Source: Bdellovibrionaceae bacterium UBA2316 | GTDB taxonomy: Bacteria; Bdellovibrionota; Bdellovibrionia; Bdellovibrionales; Bdellovibrionaceae | Assembly (NCBI GenBank): GCA_002345205.1 | Contig: DDVI01000044.1 | Coordinates: 1-8,265 of the forward strand | Length of the DNA: 8,265 bases | Reading direction: 5' to 3' | Shown here: positions 6,901-8,265 of the stretch, in pieces | How positions within the stretch are numbered: position 1 is the first letter of the stretch | Layout of the letters: each line of letters opens with the position of its first letter | Program-made: the position numbers and the translations under genes | The notes under the pieces: generated by a model | The model's input: the letters and a program-made list of their open reading frames with translations, nothing else | Database searches by the model: none | What the model was told of the DNA's origin: nothing

Positions 6901-8100
6901 ATGAGCAGTCTGTTTAAATTAGGAATCGAATCACTAGTAACTCAAAATAAATATTTAGAGATGCTAAAAGGAAAACGTGTCTCTTTGGTAGCTCATCCTG
7001 CGTCGGTGACGGGGCAGCTTGAACACAGTATTGATTTCTTAAAACGCCACAACGTAAATGTAACGTGTTGTTTTGGCCCACAACACGGTATGCGTGGTGA
7101 AAAACAAGACAACATGATCGAGAGTGACGATTACTTGGATCCTATTCACCAAATTCCAGTATATAGTTTGTATGGCGAGCATCGCCGTCCTATCAAAAAA
7201 TGGATGGATCAGTTTGATGTGTGCCTTTTCGATTTACAAGATGTAGGGACACGCATTTATACATTTTTGACTACTTTAATGTACATGATGGAAGCCTGTG
7301 CTCAGGAAAAGAAAATGTTGTTAGTACTCGATCGACCAAACCCGGCGGGTCGTACGATTGAAGGAATGAAGTTAATTAAAGGCTGGGAAAGCTTTGTGGG
7401 TGCATCTGTTATACCTATGCGCCACGGGATGACGTTAGGTGAAATGGCTTTATGGTTTAAAGAAAATCATAAAATTAATATCGAAATGAGCATCGTAAAA
7501 ATGGAAAACTATTCAAGTCAATCGCCGTGGCCTTCGGCTATGCCTTGGGTGAATCCAAGTCCAAATGCACCAAACGTTTACATGGCTCGCGCCTTTCCCG
7601 GAACCGTAATGATCGAAGGCACGCATTTTTCTGAAGGTCGTGGGACTACGCGACCACTGGAAGTCGTGGGCGCACCTGATATTGACATCCAAAAAGTTCT
7701 GGCTCACATGGAATCTTTAGGCAGTGATTGGATGAAAGGTTGCAAACTCCGTATGTGCTTTTTTGAACCAACATTCCATAAGCATCAAAAAATGTTATGC
7801 CAAGGGTTTCAAATTCACACTGATGGTCCATTCTATGATGAAGCGATATTCCGCCCCTATAGACTGATGACTCTATTTTTTAAGGCGGTTCGTAATTTGT
7901 ATCCAAGTTATGAAATCTGGAGAAATTTCCCTTATGAATATGAAAAGGATCGTTTAGCGATTGATTTAATCAATGGCAGTGATTCACTTCGCCATTGGGT
8001 AGATTCAAAAACGTCTAAGGTCGAGGATTTTGAGAACGAATGTCGCAAATCTGAATCGGCATGGTGGAGCGAGCGTACACCATTTTTGCTCTATCCTTAA
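6901..8100 (+). CDS. namZ: DUF1343 / NamZ-family exo-beta-N-acetylmuramidase (GH171), no signal peptide
   Basis: The 399-residue protein is full length for DUF1343. Family motifs in order are FGPQHGMRGEKQDN (58-71), SLYGEHRRP (89-97), FDLQDVGTRIYTF (110-122), LDRPNPAGRTIEG (143-155), PMRHGMTLGE (172-181), PSPNAP (219-224), EGTHFSEGRGTTRP (239-252) and, near the end, FPYEYEKDRLAIDLINGS. B. subtilis NamZ, the founding member, removes terminal N-acetylmuramic acid from the non-reducing end of peptidoglycan fragments. This protein starts directly with a soluble domain (MSSLFKLGIESLV), so it is probably cytoplasmic and would act on imported muropeptide sugars. One family-motif residue, Gln61 in GPQHG, is often Glu (PEHG) in homologues I remember. 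The gene follows the DOMON gene by two bases; a GAAGG lies 12 bases before the ATG, rather far for a ribosome binding site. Confidence 0.85.
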   Translation: MSSLFKLGIESLVTQNKYLEMLKGKRVSLVAHPASVTGQLEHSIDFLKRHNVNVTCCFGPQHGMRGEKQDNMIESDDYLDPIHQIPVYSLYGEHRRPIKKWMDQFDVCLFDLQDVGTRIYTFLTTLMYMMEACAQEKKMLLVLDRPNPAGRTIEGMKLIKGWESFVGASVIPMRHGMTLGEMALWFKENHKINIEMSIVKMENYSSQSPWPSAMPWVNPSPNAPNVYMARAFPGTVMIEGTHFSEGRGTTRPLEVVGAPDIDIQKVLAHMESLGSDWMKGCKLRMCFFEPTFHKHQKMLCQGFQIHTDGPFYDEAIFRPYRLMTLFFKAVRNLYPSYEIWRNFPYEYEKDRLAIDLINGSDSLRHWVDSKTSKVEDFENECRKSESAWWSERTPFLLYP

Positions 8101-8148
8101 GGCGAGTCCGTATAAGAATTATTTATTAACCCGGCCGAAAGTATTTGG

Positions 8149-8160
8149 GCTTAATTAAGC
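8149..8160. repeat. 12-base perfect palindrome at the end of the right-edge gene
   Basis: GCTTAATTAAGC is self-complementary and overlaps the TAA stop of the minus-strand fragment. It has no loop and only A/T pairs in the centre, so it is not a convincing terminator. It could be chance or part of an insertion-sequence end. Confidence 0.4.
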
Positions 8161-8265
8161 TGCGTATTTAGTTTTTTCGTGCTGAAAAAATGATTTTACC
8201 ATGGCTGGTGATTTCTGGATTTTCCTGAGGCCGCCGACAACTTTGGATTTCAGTTCGTCCTTACT
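8155..8265 (-). CDS. C-terminal fragment of a probable transposase (IS630-like), cut by the window edge
   Basis: The last 36 codons of a minus-strand gene are visible, ending at TAA (TTA on the plus strand at 8155-8157). The tail contains LRKIQKSPAMVKSFFQHEK and ends KYAA. This layout, a basic helix with LRKIQKSP followed by a SFF motif and a terminal YAA, resembles the C-terminus of IS630-family transposases (DDE superfamily) as I remember it. The catalytic residues lie outside the window. It converges on the NamZ gene with 54 bases between the two stops. If it is an insertion sequence, its terminal inverted repeat should lie within 8101-8154, but the other end is not available to confirm it. 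The assignment rests on a short tail, so other families remain possible. Confidence 0.5.
   Translation of the reverse strand, partial: SKDELKSKVVGGLRKIQKSPAMVKSFFQHEKTKYAA

Noticed and set aside
7513..7831. Two minus-strand open frames inside the NamZ gene
   Set aside because: They are shadows of the conserved PSPNAP/EGTHFSEGRG region.
8171..8190. T6/A6 inverted repeat (TTTTTT, seven bases, AAAAAA) as a terminator
   Set aside because: The stem is made only of A/T pairs and lies within the transposase-like coding tail.

Overview
The window looks like chromosome from a low-GC, AT-rich Gram-negative bacterium. The gene set (a BolA and CGFS-glutaredoxin pair, an LtaS-like sulfatase-fold enzyme in a proteobacterial-type cell, a DOMON-like protein next to a NamZ/DUF1343 muramidase, and a TolB-like propeller lipoprotein) reminds me of Bdellovibrionota or a related 'deltaproteobacterial' lineage. 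That placement is inferred from remembered family distributions; no marker gene proves it.

Left part (1-2136, minus strand): one large TolB/PD40-type beta-propeller lipoprotein gene that runs off the left edge. It is broken twice. There is an in-frame TAG at 1759-1761 and a one-base frame loss at a 7-base A/T run at 1538-1544. If both are repaired, a continuous protein of at least about 710 residues appears, with a signal peptide and lipobox followed by many blade repeats. It is either a recent pseudogene or contains assembly errors.

Middle left (2190-4337, minus strand): a compact four-gene operon read right to left. It encodes BolA, a monothiol CGFS glutaredoxin (Grx4 type), a small YgaP-like two-helix membrane protein (DUF2892), and a GlcD-type FAD-linked D-2-hydroxyacid dehydrogenase. 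Gaps are 9, 1 and 17 bases. BolA and Grx4 form a known [2Fe-2S] complex, so the operon points to iron-sulfur or redox management tied to a flavin- and metal-dependent dehydrogenase.

Middle right (4341-8100, plus strand): a divergent run of three genes. These are a five-helix membrane LtaS-like phosphoglycerol (or other head-group) transferase, a DOMON-like domain protein, and a DUF1343/NamZ exo-N-acetylmuramidase with no visible export signal. Gaps are 14 and 2 bases. All three suggest envelope or peptidoglycan-sugar work. The divergent spacer of about 54 bases between bolA and the LtaS-like ATG holds a perfect TATAAT. Its -35 partner overlaps an upstream in-frame TTG, which argues for the ATG at 4392 as the true start.

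Right edge (8101-8265): a short spacer, then the last 36 codons of a minus-strand gene that resembles the C-terminus of an IS630-like transposase. I saw no tRNA, rRNA, CRISPR array, convincing riboswitch or strong rho-independent terminator. Nothing here clearly constitutes a wholly new system. The most unusual items are the doubly broken propeller gene and the LtaS-like/DOMON/NamZ cluster.
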